64,000 bases of DNA. Origin: Serpula lacrymans var. lacrymans S7.9. Lineage: Eukaryota; Basidiomycota; Agaricomycetes; Boletales; Serpulaceae. The translations under genes and the position numbers were made by a program. The stretch covers positions 1,733,968-1,797,967 of the forward strand of contig NW_006763293.1 in assembly GCF_000218685.1 (NCBI RefSeq), in the 5' to 3' direction. The first letter of the stretch is position 1; each line of letters begins with the position of its first letter. Positions 1 through 13,215 of this stretch are shown here, one piece after another. The notes under the pieces are model-generated. The model was not told the origin of the DNA, searched no databases, and saw nothing but the letters and a program-made list of their open reading frames with translations.

Positions 1-1874
1 GCCCGCTGTATGAGAGCGAGGTTGGTTCGGACGCTGTTGTTATCTCCAGAAGGCTCTGAAGTAATCTTTCGACGCTTCCTAGAAGAAGAGTCCTCATTCA
101 CATCCTGCTCCTGACGCTGTGTTACAAAGCCGTGACGAGAAAGGAATGACTGGATGATAGTAGATAGGAATGATAGGACGATGTTTTTATTCTGAAGAAT
201 ATGGTAGATATATTAGGTCAGTTCATGCGTGTGGCATAATGTTTCTTCGTTGAACGCACTTCGAGCTGCACAGAGGACTTTGCAGGCTCAAGGCAATTGT
301 CGATATACCGCGGGGGTATGGTCATGTTAAGAACATAGATCGGCTTCCTTTCAGCTTTCCTCGGAGAACGTCGGGCACCTACAATGATTATGTCAAAATC
401 CAACCCCTTTTTATAGCCATGTCGAGACTCTTAACTGGATCGTAAATTAGTTTCTCCGCCTTCATCGTAGGCCTAGTATATTATCACATCAAGAAACATA
501 GAGCATACCGTAGAAAGGCAACGTACATGCTTCATGAAAGAGCTGCTATTAAATTTGGTGTCAATTAAACGATGCAAATCGCAGTATGATAACGGGTGTC
601 GATTAATATCTGGAAAATACTTAGTGAAAACAGGGCTCAAAGCAGCTAAGCAAGTAACAAAAGTACATAAAAATTGGTATGACTGGCAGAAATCAGCAAC
701 TGATGGTGCACTGTATAGCAAGACTTTACCTTGGAATGAGCACCCACTAGGCTGATAAAACCTTCGAGCTTCAGTTCTTCCATTTCGTTGTTGATTTCTT
801 CCACATGCTAGAGTACGAAACGTAGGCAATACTCACAACGATAGCAGGAGCTCCTTATCACTCACCTCTGTAAGAGCGCGGCCATATAAGTGGCGAAAAG
901 CAGTCAAGGTGGAACTGGTCTGAAGACGACAACCATCGTTATCTAATAAGATTTTCATTTGTATTCTGCACATTGCTCACTTTCGGTATTCTCAGCAGTT
1001 GTCCTTTGGCAGGGTGATTTTCCTTTGCCTTACTCGTATCTTCTAGAGAGAAGGAAACATGCGGGAATACAAAAGCATATGTTTCCACTTCCTGACGTAT
1101 GGTCTCTATAGTCCTATGTGGAGAGGGATGAGAGAGCCGGCGAATAGGAAGCTATTGAGGTATGCCACCAATCATCAACACCAACGGTGCATGTAAAAGG
1201 CCGTATATATGCGTACGTTGAAAAAGGCATCACGAATGCAGACAACTGTACCATGCGACTCTCTCCTCCAGCGAATAGATGGTCCAGTGTACAACGATTT
1301 TCCTCCCTGCAAGCGACATATAAGAGTGTGACCCTAAAGCATGCGTGTATTATGTCCACCTTGAGTATTACAGACCAGCTTTCGCGAGACCCGGAGGTCC
1401 TCGAGGATATCTCCAAGCAGGACAAATCGGCGGCGGATGCAAGTGCTAAGCTCGCATTAATCACATCTTTCATGTTCGCTCAACTGTGGCATCATACCTT
1501 CCCCACGAAAGCCAAACGTAGAAACACTCTCCAACGACGTCATATTATATGCCTTGGATGTACCTGTGAAAAATTCATCAAACGATACTAGGGGATTATC
1601 ATAATGTATACTAACCATATCGCCCCTCCGAACCTGCCCCAAGCATTGTAAGGTCGTCCTTGCTGATTCCAGCGCCGTCATCTTTGACCCAACAGTTCCA
1701 TTCCTGGCAGTCTACACCAATCTCAACATGGCGAGCTCCCGCGTCCAGAGAGTTCTGTAGCAGTTCCGAGACTATCTGGGGCAGAGAAGTCAGAATCTGG
1801 GTGGAGCGTAGCTTGGCTCTCGTTTCGGTTGACAATCTGTGCAAAGATTTTTCTTCCGTGGATGATGTATTCAT
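1..1874 (-). CDS. MLH3: DNA mismatch repair protein MLH3 (MutL homologue), 3' part outside window
   Basis: MutL-family ATPase that pairs with Mlh1 in mismatch repair and meiotic crossover resolution in the nucleus. The start at 1874 opens the GHKL ATPase domain: VSELLQNSLDAGA and KDDGAGISKDDL are motifs I and II. A 52 bp intron (1564-1615) splits RYG from TSKAYNM, and the next intron falls inside GFRGEA, just before LASAADLSCLEISSRTSGSR. Downstream, INRHPLSYCDLHRLIDTKF (near 560-650) and YVLNMTIPPRYIDNCLEPAK (about 270-345) are the transducer part. The conserved order and the EIxSRTxGSRESWSVILK block point to MLH3 rather than MLH1 or PMS1. The frame is open to base 1 (SFLSRHGF, then an SSSRKRRK stretch), so the linker and endonuclease domain lie outside. 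Middle introns (about 840-1110) were not resolved. Confidence 0.88.
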
Positions 1875-2119
1875 TCAAGACTCCCAGCTCGCATGCCAAA
1901 TACAAGAAGTGATAGATTCGTGTCAATTGCTAGTGTTGTTTAGTTGAAGACAAATTTGACGCGGAGTCGGAATAAAGGGTCAGGATGACCGCGGAGCAGC
2001 GTTTGTTTGGCAAAATCCTTGGAAATAAATAAACGACCTCTGACAGACTAAATTCAAATAAGAGAACATGATATATACAGCTCGTTGCTTGCTTGGCCTC
2101 GTAGATTTGACATATAATA

Positions 2120-4579
2120 TTACATTCTAAATACACCAAATCCATGATTCGAACCATCCCATGTCGTAGACCGCGACCTCTCGCGCCCTCCAGCTCGTCC
2201 CCTTCCAGCAAGTGCAAGGCCGAGCCCAACGACGTCCCGAGTATCCGTAGGCTTGATGATACCATCGTCCCACAGACGGGCAGTAGAGTACAGTGCTGTC
2301 GACTGAGATTCAATCTCATCTTTGAGGGAAGCGTGCTGCCCTGGATCTCTGAAAATGCAAGAGTATAAGTTCACGTCGTATGACAAGACATAATAGGCAG
2401 TATAACCCACTTTGATACGGTTGTCATGACTTGTGACAGCTGTCCTGAGCCCATGACCGAGACTTTGGCATTCTATAATGTATTAGTATTAGTGCAATCA
2501 ACTCCCAAAGTTATTGAACCCGGTGCGACTCACAGGCCACATCCAAAGGAAGCGAGGCGAATACTAATGCACAGTTAGATCACTAGGGAATATGAATATT
2601 AATAGAACAAAGCTGCTACTCACAGCTCGACCAGCCATACCTACGATGCATGTATATATAAGTAAATTGATGCATTCAACAACCATGCGGCACGACTGAC
2701 CATAATTTCCCGCTCCAAAGCTACCGCCCACGATGACAGTTAATTTAGGTACATCTGCGCACGCTACCGCTCGGACCATCTTTGCACCGTCCTTCGCTAT
2801 TCCTCCTCGTTCAGCTTTGGAGCCAACCATGTACCCTACAAACCACTCAGACATCGTACACCACACGCTTTCAGGATTCACTGACCTGTGACGTTGACGA
2901 GGAAAAGAAGTGGAATTTGTCGTTGTGAACACAGCTGAATGAAATGCGTGGCTTTCAGAGCCGACGGCGAGAAAAGAATACCATTGTTGGCGACAATGCC
3001 AACTTCGTAACCGTGTACGTGTGCGAAACCCTAACAAATCAGAGTGATATATCATAAAAGCTCTTCACACCAGTAAACCAAGTGTGCTTACAGTAATCAT
3101 AGTCGGACCATACTCTTTCTTGAATTCCCTAAACCGACTCCCATCCACCACGCGTGCAATAACATCTCTCATATCGAATGCTTGGCGAAGGTCAGTTCCA
3201 ACAATACCATGAAGCTCTGACGCAGGATACAACGGTTCTTCCGGTCTAACGACAGGCTAGCAGTTGAAATCAGCAATGAGCTACTAACAGTCTTAAAACA
3301 AAACCTACCCTGGGCGTAACGTACCCTCCAGCTGTACCAAGGTCACCGATCACGCCCCTCGCAATGGCAATAGCATGCTCGTCGTCTCGTGCCAAATGGT
3401 CCGTCACGCCACTCTCGCTCGAGTGCATCAATCCTCCACCCAGCGTCTCTTCGTCGACTTCCTCCCCGGTGGCAGCTTTCACAAGTGGGGGCCCAGCTAA
3501 AAATATACGACCTTGTTCACGGACAATGATGTTCTCGTCGGCCATTGCAGGGACATACGCTCCACCTCCATGAATATATGCATCCGTATGAGATAGTTTT
3601 GTAGCATATTGTAGAATACATACCTGCAACAGAGATACCATGTACCATGGCCACTTGTGGTATACCAAGAGCTGACATTTGAGCCTAACATGGACTTGTG
3701 AGTCTGATTTGATTCGATAGTTTCACAAAAGCATACCATGTTATAGAATATACGACCAAAGTGCTCTTTATCAGGGAACACCTTGACAAAATTTATTCGT
3801 CAACACTTACTTGAATATCATGAACAAATTATGTACATACATTCGCCTGGTGAGGCAAAGCCGCTCCCCCTGACTCCACTATACCGATATTCATATCAGC
3901 AACCTCCACCCAAATCCCAAACAAATACATACCGACATACACGCAAGGCAATCCATTCTCCCGTGCAATCTCCTGAGCTCGGAGATGTTTCTTCACCTAT
4001 GAGCATACATACAAGGCATTTGAAGTGCAGAAGTAACAGCGCAGATAAGAATACTCACAGTGAGAGGGTAATATGACCCTCCTTTCACAGTCGCATCATT
4101 AACAACCACCATACATTCCCTGCCCGCTATCCTTCCAATTCCTGTGATAATTCCAGCGCCTGGGATAGACTGACCCGGGTACACATCATGTGCAGCCAGC
4201 GACGATAGTTCCAAGAACGGTGTTTGCGGATCTAGCAAGAGTCCAAGTCTACAAAACCGACAATAAGACACGTCCAGACCAAGCTCACGGTGCTCTCTGG
4301 GACACGAATAAAAAGACAAGTGCAAACGCGTACTGACCGCTCTCGAGGTAGCTTCTTGCCTTTGCTCCGCATCCGCTCAGCTGCTTTCGGTCCACCACCC
4401 AGCCTCGCCTGCCCCATCTTGTCTTGAACATCGGCGACGAGCGCGTCCATCGCTTGTGATTTCGCCTGGAACTCAGGGGAGCCTGGTGAAACGAGGGAGG
4501 GAAGGACGGAAGCATGGTACGCTCGTCTACGCTGTGATCGTCCAGAGACAGCTTGTACGGTCTTGAGTAGCGTTCGCAT
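2120..4579 (-). CDS. Methylcrotonyl-CoA carboxylase beta chain, mitochondrial
   Basis: Carboxyltransferase subunit of 3-methylcrotonyl-CoA carboxylase, a biotin enzyme of leucine degradation in the mitochondrial matrix. The ATG at 4579 gives an arginine-rich, acid-free leader ([19 protein letters not shown]) that fits a targeting peptide. Recognised blocks in order across many short exons: [71 protein letters not shown] then [91 protein letters not shown], and [18 protein letters not shown] near the end. Introns traced include 4249-4337 and one between ACT (ending 4059) and GTGAAG (from 3996). The gene order of motifs matches MCCC2 rather than propionyl-CoA carboxylase beta. It runs on the same strand as MLH3 and the next gene. 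Confidence 0.93.
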
Positions 4580-4882
4580 ATCCAAAGTCTTCACTTTGCA
4601 AGTATTTTAGTTCTCAACTTCGCGTTCAGTGACTGCCAGTGACTGTTATTGAAAGAGGTTCGAGCCGGTAGCTCGAAAGAACCGGCCGGAACTAACGCAG
4701 GCGAAGTCAAGTTAACGTTAACTTACACCAATAAGCGACATCTATTCTACAACAAGTGCCTTGCTTCAGACTTTAAGAAATAAAAGTAACATCACACCAG
4801 CATATATAAGTGAAGTGACATCCATATTACAGTACCAAACGTAGCCTCAGACGTGCAAACGTCCGTTTGATTCACTACCCTG
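4580..4882. other. Short intergenic spacer
   Basis: This is the shared spacer between the start of the carboxylase gene and the stop of the ArfGAP gene. It contains a run of TTAACGTTAACTT (about 4710-4725), a short palindrome around GTTAAC. I see no gene in it. Confidence 0.5.
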
Positions 4883-6379
4883 CTAGAAATCTTTCCACTC
4901 GTCCCAGTCATCTTGTTTGGCTGCACCAGCTTGGGGTGCCTTTAAAGCTGTCGTGGCATGGGATACCGACTGGGACGAATGTTGTTGGCCATTGTTGCCA
5001 TGTCGCGCGTCCACATACTCACTGAAGAAGTCATCCGTGTCATCGTGGTATAACGCAGAGGATTCCTCCTCATGCTCCGTCCCAACTGCCCCATACCCAG
5101 CACTCTGCGGGCCGCGACCAATCTTATCCTTCACGGTACCCACGACACCCCCTACATGATCTGCAACGTCCACTCCAAGCTGAGACTTGGACCACTGGTT
5201 CGCTGAACGACCTACTACCTCCGCGCGACGCTGCGCCTCTGAGACATACCCGAGCACACTGGCATGCAACGATGGGTCCCTCGCTCGCTCCATCCCAGGC
5301 TGTATAACATTCTCAGACACGGCGCGCGAAGCTCCTGCAACAGCTGCAGAAAATAAAGACCATCCTTTGCTGAGTGCAGCGGTAGGATTTTCCTGGAAAT
5401 CAGAAAGCGACGGCGCCGCGGCAGAAGTCAGCCCAAAGGAAGGATGCTGGGAGGAGGGTGGTGGAGAAGGCGAGCTTCCAAATCCTTGGTATCGTCCACC
5501 CTGCGACGGGGGAAGGTCAGCTGGGCGAGATGCATTTGCTTGACCCAACGAAGCAAAATAAGCCTCGTTCGCGGTCTTCTGGTTCGTCGAGGCAAGGTCG
5601 GGAGTGGATTGACCAGAAGGACTGAAGGAAGCCGGGGACGTGTTACCGGTGGTTCGAGTTGATGTGCGAGATTTGCGGAGACCCTGAGCCGAGGAGGGCC
5701 GCCCAGGAGATGCGGTGCGGCTGGCGGGGCTAGATACCCTGGGAGGAGGACTAGAGTGAGTCCACGGTTTGCCAGCGAGTTCAGCATCTAACTAAAGCAC
5801 ATCATCAATCACGTCAGCCTTTGAGATAGGGATATACTGGAATAGGTAAGTACCTTTTCTCGATATTGGGTAGCCGCCCAGCAATGATAAGTATCATAGG
5901 AGCTGCTACCATCTGTGTAGCCCCCTTGATCGGCAGGCGAATACGATTGCATAAAGTGCCTAAAAGGAGCGTTTCCTCCGAGCTGCATGGAAGGATGAGT
6001 GTGACCGTTGAAAGAGATAGGATATCGGTGCTGACCTGCATGCGCCTGATTTGCTCATCTTGCCAGGTGTCCATCGAGACAGATCTGACGAAGCTGGCCA
6101 GAAAGGGTGAGAGCCCCTTTAAACGGTACAGAATGGAGAACGGACCTGACATGGACACCAAACCCTCTATGGGTGCCAGCACATTGGAGACAAAGGAACA
6201 CGGCAAAGCTAACTTGGAAGGTTATGGGAGAATGGAAGGAGGGAGGGGTGGGTGTGTGCTGACCTGAGGGAGGCCCATTGCGGATTTGGGTTGGCACAGT
6301 CTATGCAAGTCTTATTCTTGAGGTCGTCACGTTTGATAAGATCCTGAAGGGCCTTTTTGGCTGCAGCCTGGTCAGCCAT
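4883..6379 (-). CDS. ADP-ribosylation factor GTPase-activating protein (GCS1/ArfGAP1 type)
   Basis: Stimulates GTP hydrolysis on Arf and so drives COPI coat turnover at the Golgi. The start at 6379 (MADQAAAKKALQDLIKRDD) leads into the ArfGAP zinc finger: CIDC, then 16 residues later CLQC once the first intron is removed, followed by AGTHRGFGVHV. The next exon begins FVRSVSMDTWQDEQIRRM, the usual continuation, with the serine codon split by the intron. The last exon holds QENPTAALSKGWSLFSAAVA, an amphipathic helix region of the kind that senses membrane curvature, then a serine-rich tail. The very C-terminus, WDEWKDF, is the tryptophan-based type of motif that in ArfGAP1/Gcs1 binds delta-COP. 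Length and layout match Gcs1 more than Glo3 (no Glo3 motif seen). Confidence 0.9.
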
Positions 6380-7421
6380 GGCGTGAAAAAGGAAGAAGCC
6401 AGTTTGGAGGGGAGTGACACCTGGCATCGTGGGAACGACATATCCAGTTCGGGACGAGCACGTGGCGGGTGTATGTTCTCAACGATGGAAAGTTAGGTTC
6501 AGCAACGATCTACAAGAAGAATATAAAGTCCACCGGTGCAGAATGATTTAATTCATTGCTGAGAATACAGAGAAGAGTGCGTGTGCGCGTGGCCTGATCG
6601 CATGCCGACAAAGGGTGACTGGAGTGTGCAAAATGGACATGGCTCGCGGTCCCACGTCTGTCCGTGTATACCAGGGCTGGTCGGAGAAATTATCAGATAA
6701 CAAGACTCCATCGGCTTGCGAAAAGCGACTGCATACAATTAGCGTTTTGGGATGGACCAAGCCTTTTTTCCACAAGGACACCGGGCCAGTGGAGGTGATG
6801 GCCGAATGGGCTGAGGTTAATTCTCCCAGCCAGGTTGTCGGCAAGATAGCAGCGAGGCAAGTAGCTTATTGTACAGACGATGAGGTTACGAGAGATGCTG
6901 GATGCCGGTTACGTTCGTGACGGGATCAGTTGTGCACTGGATTTATGACTTATGCAATTCACTTTGCTTTGCGGTGGCGTGACCCGCGCAGTGCCTTAGC
7001 AAGGCCTCGATCGACGCCGGAGAGCACCAGCCTATCGCCCACTCACATCCCTGCTCGCCATCGCCAGCGACGACGACGGCGGCACATTACACAGCGACCA
7101 CATCTGAGACTCCGTCTCTTATTCGCCCTCTGAGAATTCTGCGTCCGCCACTCGTTGCCATTCCAGCACCAGCCCGACAAAACAGGTTCTCAGGCAATTG
7201 ACCGTTCCTTCTTCCCCTGCAGGCTCGCAAACCTTTCGCTGTCTTTTCACCTAATTTTATCCGTAGACTTCTTGACGTGAGAACTTATCTTATCTGATTC
7301 CCAAGTATTTCTTCATCTCTTAACAATTCCATCTCTCCAGCCAACAAACATCTTCTTAACTCGTCCACTCATACCGTCACCCAGACTGGATACCTCCCCG
7401 CAAGGCTCGCAACGCGCGAGC
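6380..7421. other. Divergent intergenic region upstream of velvet gene
   Basis: About 1 kb lies between two divergently transcribed genes, the ArfGAP gene on minus and the velvet gene on plus. The right half (about 7030-7410) is strongly C/T-rich on the plus strand with few ATGs, which fits promoter plus 5' leader of the velvet gene. The open frames here (for example 6615-6920) have no recognisable domains and are not called. Confidence 0.5.
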
Positions 7422-9555
7422 ATGATTCATAGAATAAATCCCCGCAGCGCTCGCCCTCCCACACCGCCTCCTCGACAGCTCAGCAGCGACAGTGTCGAGC
7501 ACTGGGGTCAGTGGTCAGGTCGCAAGTCAGTTACACAGCCTGGTTCACGCGTATCTACCTTACTTTTTTTCTCATCCTTTTCTCTTTCCAGACACTACTC
7601 TCTTGAAGTCGTTCAGCACCCTCTCAGGGCGCGAATGTGTGGTTTTGGCGACAAGGTGCGTGTCCTCCCCAACGACATGTCAATCCGCCCATTTTACCCG
7701 CTCAAACCCGTCAGGACCGCCGTCCTTTGGCGCCCGCGGCAGTTGCCAAAATGGTGGTCAGGAGAGAAGACAACTCGCTCGTGGACGTTGAGTGAGTCAT
7801 CACCTATCTTCATAATGGTATGATTTACACTAAGAGACAGAAATAGCGACTTGGACTACTCTTTTTTCCTCGTGACCGTGGACCTCTGGTCAGCAGACGG
7901 AAGAAAGGAGATGAACCTCGTCTTGCACCCATCTTCAGCGGAGCGTTACGTACCAACAACGCATGCCGCAAAACCACGAAGGCGCGGTACCGGTCCCGCT
8001 GTCTCAACCCCGCGCAATGGCCACCAGAGCCCTACCTCGTCGCATTCCACCCCAAATTCCACGCACTATCAATCACGGCTCCCCGCAGACCAACACGTTA
8101 GTCAAGACTTGGTTTTTTTCCCTCACGATAACCGCTAATCTTATTGTCACTGATTTCTACCCCCAAATTTGCCATCTCAGACGGCGATGCCCATGATGCA
8201 GCCTCCCATTCAACCAACTTACTCTAGTCAAAGTTATCCCTATTCCCAACAGGCTCCCTCGATGCAAGAACCTATGGGCTTTACAGCCTCGAATCCCTAC
8301 GGTTCCACATCTGATTCCACGCCTGCATGGGGATATACGCCTCAGGCTCCTCCTATCGATCGCACCTCAAACTATCAACAACATCCATTAACTTCCAGAG
8401 AGTCCTTCGGACGCAGTACTGCACAAACCGGCATTGGCATGGCGACTTCTAGCACTACTGAAACTTGGCAGAGCGACAGCTCTTTCCGTGAAGATACAGA
8501 CACAGCACCTTATCGTGGATGGCCCGCGGATCCCTCGTACTCTTCTGTAATGGAGACACCCCAGAATAATGTCTACTCTAGCCCAGAAAGCGATCCAGCC
8601 TTACGCCCCGCTTCCTTGCAGACATCTTCGCACCATGATATTCGCGAGGCCTGGTCACAGCCCATATCGACAGACTCCACTTCTCATCAGAACAGGTATT
8701 CTCAGGAACCATTCGGCCCGACGCCAGCCAATCCCTTCGACACTACGTCGATGTATGCACCGCCAACATATTCTCAACAGTCGCCACCAACATCATATTA
8801 TCAAGCTAACTATGTTCAAAGTTCACCGCCGCCACCACCACCACCATCGTCTTCAAATAATCCACCTCTTCCGCGGCATTCCTATACACGGACGCTTGTC
8901 GGACCTCTCTCCGCCAATGCGTGTCGTTTGCTCGACGAGCATCGCAAACCAGGTATATTTTTCTTGTTCCAAGACTTATCAGTTCGCACAGAAGGTGAGA
9001 TCGGCTTTTCTCCCCGCTGCTTGGCACGTATAAACGGGGGATCGATCTAGGTACTTTCCGCTTACGACTACGCCTCATGAATGTTGGCGCGTAAGTTCAC
9101 GACTTGTTCTATTAAAATGGTGACAGGTACTAGACCTTACTTTCTCTGAGTATAGCCCTCCTGCTCCTGAAGCGGGTGCGCTCCGTGTCCATACGGATAT
9201 GTCGCCCGTCCTGGCGCAGACATTTACGGAACCATTTGTTGTCTATTCTGCTAAGCGCTTCCCAGGTGTTCCAGGTAAGTATTAGTGCAATGGCTAAATA
9301 CAGTACAGTCTTTTTACAATTCGGCTTTGATACCAAAATCTATCCCCACAGATACCACTGCCCTATCTATCGCTTTTGGTAATCAAGGCCAAAAACTACC
9401 TCTGGTAAGATCCTTCCGCCCCGTCTGAGTCGGACACAGCCCACAACTTAACCCAAACCTCGTTGCAGCGAAACCGTCATGGATCAAATAAGCAGGGCCG
9501 ACGACGGCAGCGGGAGGGCGATTCTGACGGGTCTGACGACTCTGACGAGTCATGA
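7422..9555 (+). CDS. Velvet-family transcriptional regulator (VelB-like)
   Basis: Velvet proteins are fungal DNA-binding regulators of development and secondary metabolism that act as dimers in the nucleus. Nine exons were traced (7422-7525, 7592-7655, 7715-7791, 7841-8096, 8181-8994, 9051-9090, 9156-9274, 9352-9404, 9469-9555), giving 537 residues in frame throughout. The first velvet half has HYSLEVVQHPLRARMCGFGD and DYSFFLVTVDLWSADG. The second half, from about residue 403, has GPLSANACRLLDEHRKPGIF, FQDLSVRTEGTFRLRLRLMN, TEPFVVYSAKRFPGVPDTTA and FGNQGQKLPL. Between them sit about 280 residues rich in Ser, Pro, Gln, Thr and Tyr, including a run of eight prolines. An insertion at this place is typical of VelB, so VelB is the best subfamily guess; the start ATG is followed by a Pro-rich leader. 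The tail ends in an acidic SDGSDDSDES. Confidence 0.92.
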
Positions 9556-9700
9556 GTGTTCGTCTGGCGATAATTATTTGACATCAGATAACCACCGATT
9601 ATCAGACTGTATTCCATATCGTCATTTGTTTTTGCTTTCGTCCCATCAGCCCTTGGGCCTCACTTGTAGTTATTGTACTTGCTATTTCATTTCACTGGCT

Positions 9701-12700
9701 TTAGCTCCATCCCCCGAGTATACGCCCACCGTGTACTTCTCGTCGTCGCTCTACGCGCTCGTGGTCGAGAGCAATCTGGACAGAAAGAGGATAGTTGTGA
9801 TAGATACGGTGGAGGATATCTGTCGCCAGCTGAGCATTAACTGGTCCCTGATTCAGCGCGCCGTCGCTAGTGTTTGAAGTTTCATTCTTGGGCTGTACAG
9901 GCTGTACCATTATCCCTGAATCTAGATGCATTAGCACCATTGACAAAACATCCAATGTTGCAGAGTGGGGGCGCCAGACATTCCAAGACGGTGAAATTTG
10001 ATGGAGGATGTGAAGAGGATGTGCAAAATCGGCCGATACTTCCTCTGTATCCAGTAAAGGTCCTAATCTCTTCGTAGCTTTTTGGACGGCCTGTGCTCTT
10101 CGGTTTTGCTTGTGCATCGGAGATTCAGATGATGGGTCATCTGCATCAGGAGGAGCCGCGTCAAAAATCAAGGGTGATTCTGGATCGGTTGCTCGATTGC
10201 CAAGTATATGCTCGCTTTGCCGCTGATACGGGAGAATGACACGCTCTATAATTTCGAACGCTCGCTCTGGTTCGCCAGCACGAACGAGAGCAACGGCCAG
10301 ATGATTCCAGTTGTGAGAATCGAAACTAAAACCCTGTGATCTTGCCGATCCCCACACCTCGGCAATTGTTAAATGCTCTCCTGCCGCGGATAGTGCGTCG
10401 ATATAAATGGAGAGGGGGATACACAGAAGATTCCCTTGGCGTACTATTGGTTGGTTTGAAGAGCTAGTGGTGTCACCTTGGAATAAGGAACCTAAATTTG
10501 AGAAACGAAGGGCTAGTTGCCAAATCTGCGGCCAAATATCGTGAACAGATTCAATATCACCGCTTCTTCGATATGCATCAAGGAGCATCGTGAGTGTCCC
10601 CAAGGACGGTTCCCCACCAGCCTGTATCATACCCTCGAATAATCTCTCGACCTCTTCGGGTTGCTGTTGCCGTGTGTAAGCAAGCATGAGCGGGCGGTAG
10701 ACGTGCTCTAGGGTCGACTGACGCGTGCCGGAAGTCCTCCAACCACGTTCGCTGGATTCTTCCTCCATAATGCTCCGAAGGAACGCCTCCGCTATCCGCA
10801 TACTTTCCTTTGTCTTCTCGTTGCCATAAGCCTGTAAAATGTGACTGTATGTGATAGAACTTGGTTGTATGCCCCTGTCCTGCATATCCTCGTAGACAGC
10901 CTTCGCACGCACTTTGTCCCCCAGTCGCAGATAACCGGCCATGATGATAGTGAGAACAAACTGGTTGATGTGAAAATAATATTGCCAATCCCGCGACGTT
11001 CGTTCCATCCTTTCGTAGATATCCAAGGCGATTCTCATCAGGCCAGCATCACATGCAGACTGAATTAAGAGTGCAAACGTGTGGTTGTCGGGCGCCACAC
11101 CACTTGCCTCGAGCTTGCGAAAAGTTGAAGATACGACACGAAATGGAGCACCAATAAGTACGTAGGCCTTGAGCAAGGTGTTGTAGACTTCGATGGAAAG
11201 CTTGACACGACGAGAGGGGGAAGACTTCAGGAAATCAAACACGCGGACAACGCCAGGCCAGGAGCCTGCTTCCACGTGTGCATTCATTAAGGAGGTTATC
11301 ATACGACGGTCAGGCTCAATGCCCTCGCGTATAGCGCGCTTATAGATGGCCTCTGCAGCTACTGGATCCTTCTTCTTTGCAAGGAGAGTAATCACAGTGG
11401 TGTAGAGAACGTGAGTGGGCATTATTCCAGCGGTACGCATCTGATCCAGGACCGCAGCAACAGCATCGACCTCGCGCCGGATGGCAAAACTCTTCAGGAC
11501 GATATTATAGACATAGACGTCTGGTGGGAATCCAGCTTTTGACATAGCTTCTAACCAGAAGTTCAACCCGTCAAAGTCTGCACGTTGCGCATGTGCAAAG
11601 ATGACCGCGGTATAGTGGATGATGTTTGGTTGTTGTGTTCTTGTAGCGTCGTCTGGAAAGTGTTCGTGGAAAAGCTTCACGACCTTCTCAACACCACCTG
11701 ATACAGCGTACGCGTGCATGAGCATTCCTATATCCGCTAGAGACGCCCATTTAAAGTCCTGCAGTTCATTGAAGTAGTGATTGGCACGACCTGTCTCTCC
11801 CTGGTGCGCGAATAAGTACAAGCCAGTGGATAGATGAAATTTGAAAGTGGAGCCATTGGGATCTGAGGATAACGACGAGAAGAGCGCATTGGCACGAAGA
11901 AAAGCGTCATCCCGAGCTAACGCCCTGACCACGCTAAGCTTTAGTTGATATGGTATAGAAAGGCCATGTCTTTCCATTTCTTCCATTACGGCGACTGCAT
12001 CATCTGATAACTGCTCTGCACAGTATACTTCTATGAGAAGTTCACAAGCTCGCTGCTTGTGATGTTTTGCCCACGTACGACGCTCTGAAAGAATGTTGGT
12101 AGGATTGGTTATGTTGCTTAGAATTCCAAAAACAGTTTCACGAAAGACCCTCGTTTGTGAAAGTATGTCTTCGTGCTGATATCGAGAGTAACGGCCATGC
12201 AAATATGAACCCACAACATCCCACTCCTTGATTAAGAAGTCGAGAACATGACTAACACCGTGCTGCCGTTGAGTCGATAGGATGAGGTTCTGGTAAACAT
12301 GAAGAACTCTGCTCTTGTCTCTATCGTCCAGAGGAAAACTTTGCAATTCCTGAGCTGTAGATATCGCCATCGGCAAATCTCCTAACCAAGTTTGTGCCTT
12401 TACTAGGAGACACATTCTCACCAGGTCCGGGGAAGAATGACGACGTAATTGTGTTTCAATGCTTTGCAGAAGAGCTGCAATCCGAGTACCCCATATATGT
12501 AGAGTGTCAAGATCAAATATCTTGTGTGGATCTGGTTCTGCAGCTGCTGCGAGTTTCTCCGCAAAACATAGCACCTGCTCTGGCTCCAGCATGGTACGTT
12601 CGGGCGAATTTAAAAGAGTGTCATAAATGCTCCACGCTTCTTCTAAATCAAAATCATCCTCCGGGGCATGCAATAGCATCATGAACTGTTGAAGAGGTGA

Positions 12701-13215
12701 TCCTGCCTTGCTTGAGCTTGACACAGACTCGGAAGAAGCGGGTTGAGACTCTATCCGAGAAGGTTGTTGAGCTCGAGCAGGAAGAGAGGAAGCATGTCGA
12801 CGCGTCGAGTGATGAGTTACACTTCGTCGATGAAGCCTTGGTCGACGAGGAATCATCTCATCCATCATGAGCAAGCAATTTCTTCCTTTGGTACAAGGAT
12901 GATGATGAGACGCGTAGAAAGTGGGTACAGAAAACAAGTCTTACTTGGACACCAGATGGAATGCCTTGTGACGCAACATGAACTGAGATTATATGTTAAA
13001 GACGACTCAGCGCAACGGCTACATTCTGCATCCGGTACCTCACGACCTTTGCCTTTGGAAAGCCTCGCATGGGGAGTGAAAAAGTCATTGGAGAAGGTTG
13101 AGCGTACAGGTCGGCCCATGACACTCAGGAAAGATTTGAGATTTGGGTGACGCGGCGAAGAGGTTCGGCGCAGTAGTAAGGTGGTGAGTATGACCGAAGC
13201 CAAAGGCTCGACCAT
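9701..13215 (-). CDS. Long pentatricopeptide repeat (PPR) protein, probably mitochondrial
   Basis: PPR proteins bind organellar RNA and act in mitochondrial RNA processing or translation. Exon 2 (9701-12885) is one long frame. A 59 bp intron (12886-12944, phase 1) joins it to exon 1 (12945-13215), for 1151 residues. The chosen ATG at 13215 opens MVEPLASVILTTLLLRRTSS, a basic, hydroxylated leader suited to mitochondrial import. About ten or more 35-residue helical repeats are visible from roughly residue 400 to 870, for example PDVYVYNIVLKSFAIRREVD, THVLYTTVITLLAKKKDPVA, PDRRMITSLMNAHVEAGSWP, PDNHTFALLIQSACDAGLMR and SSITYSHILQAYGNEKTKES. The C-terminal 150 residues carry no repeat. It faces the velvet gene end to end with a 145 bp gap. 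I cannot assign an orthologue or RNA target. Confidence 0.88.

Noticed and set aside
9874..13150. Plus-strand frames inside the PPR gene
   Set aside because: Shadows of the long minus-strand PPR frame, which has clear repeats.
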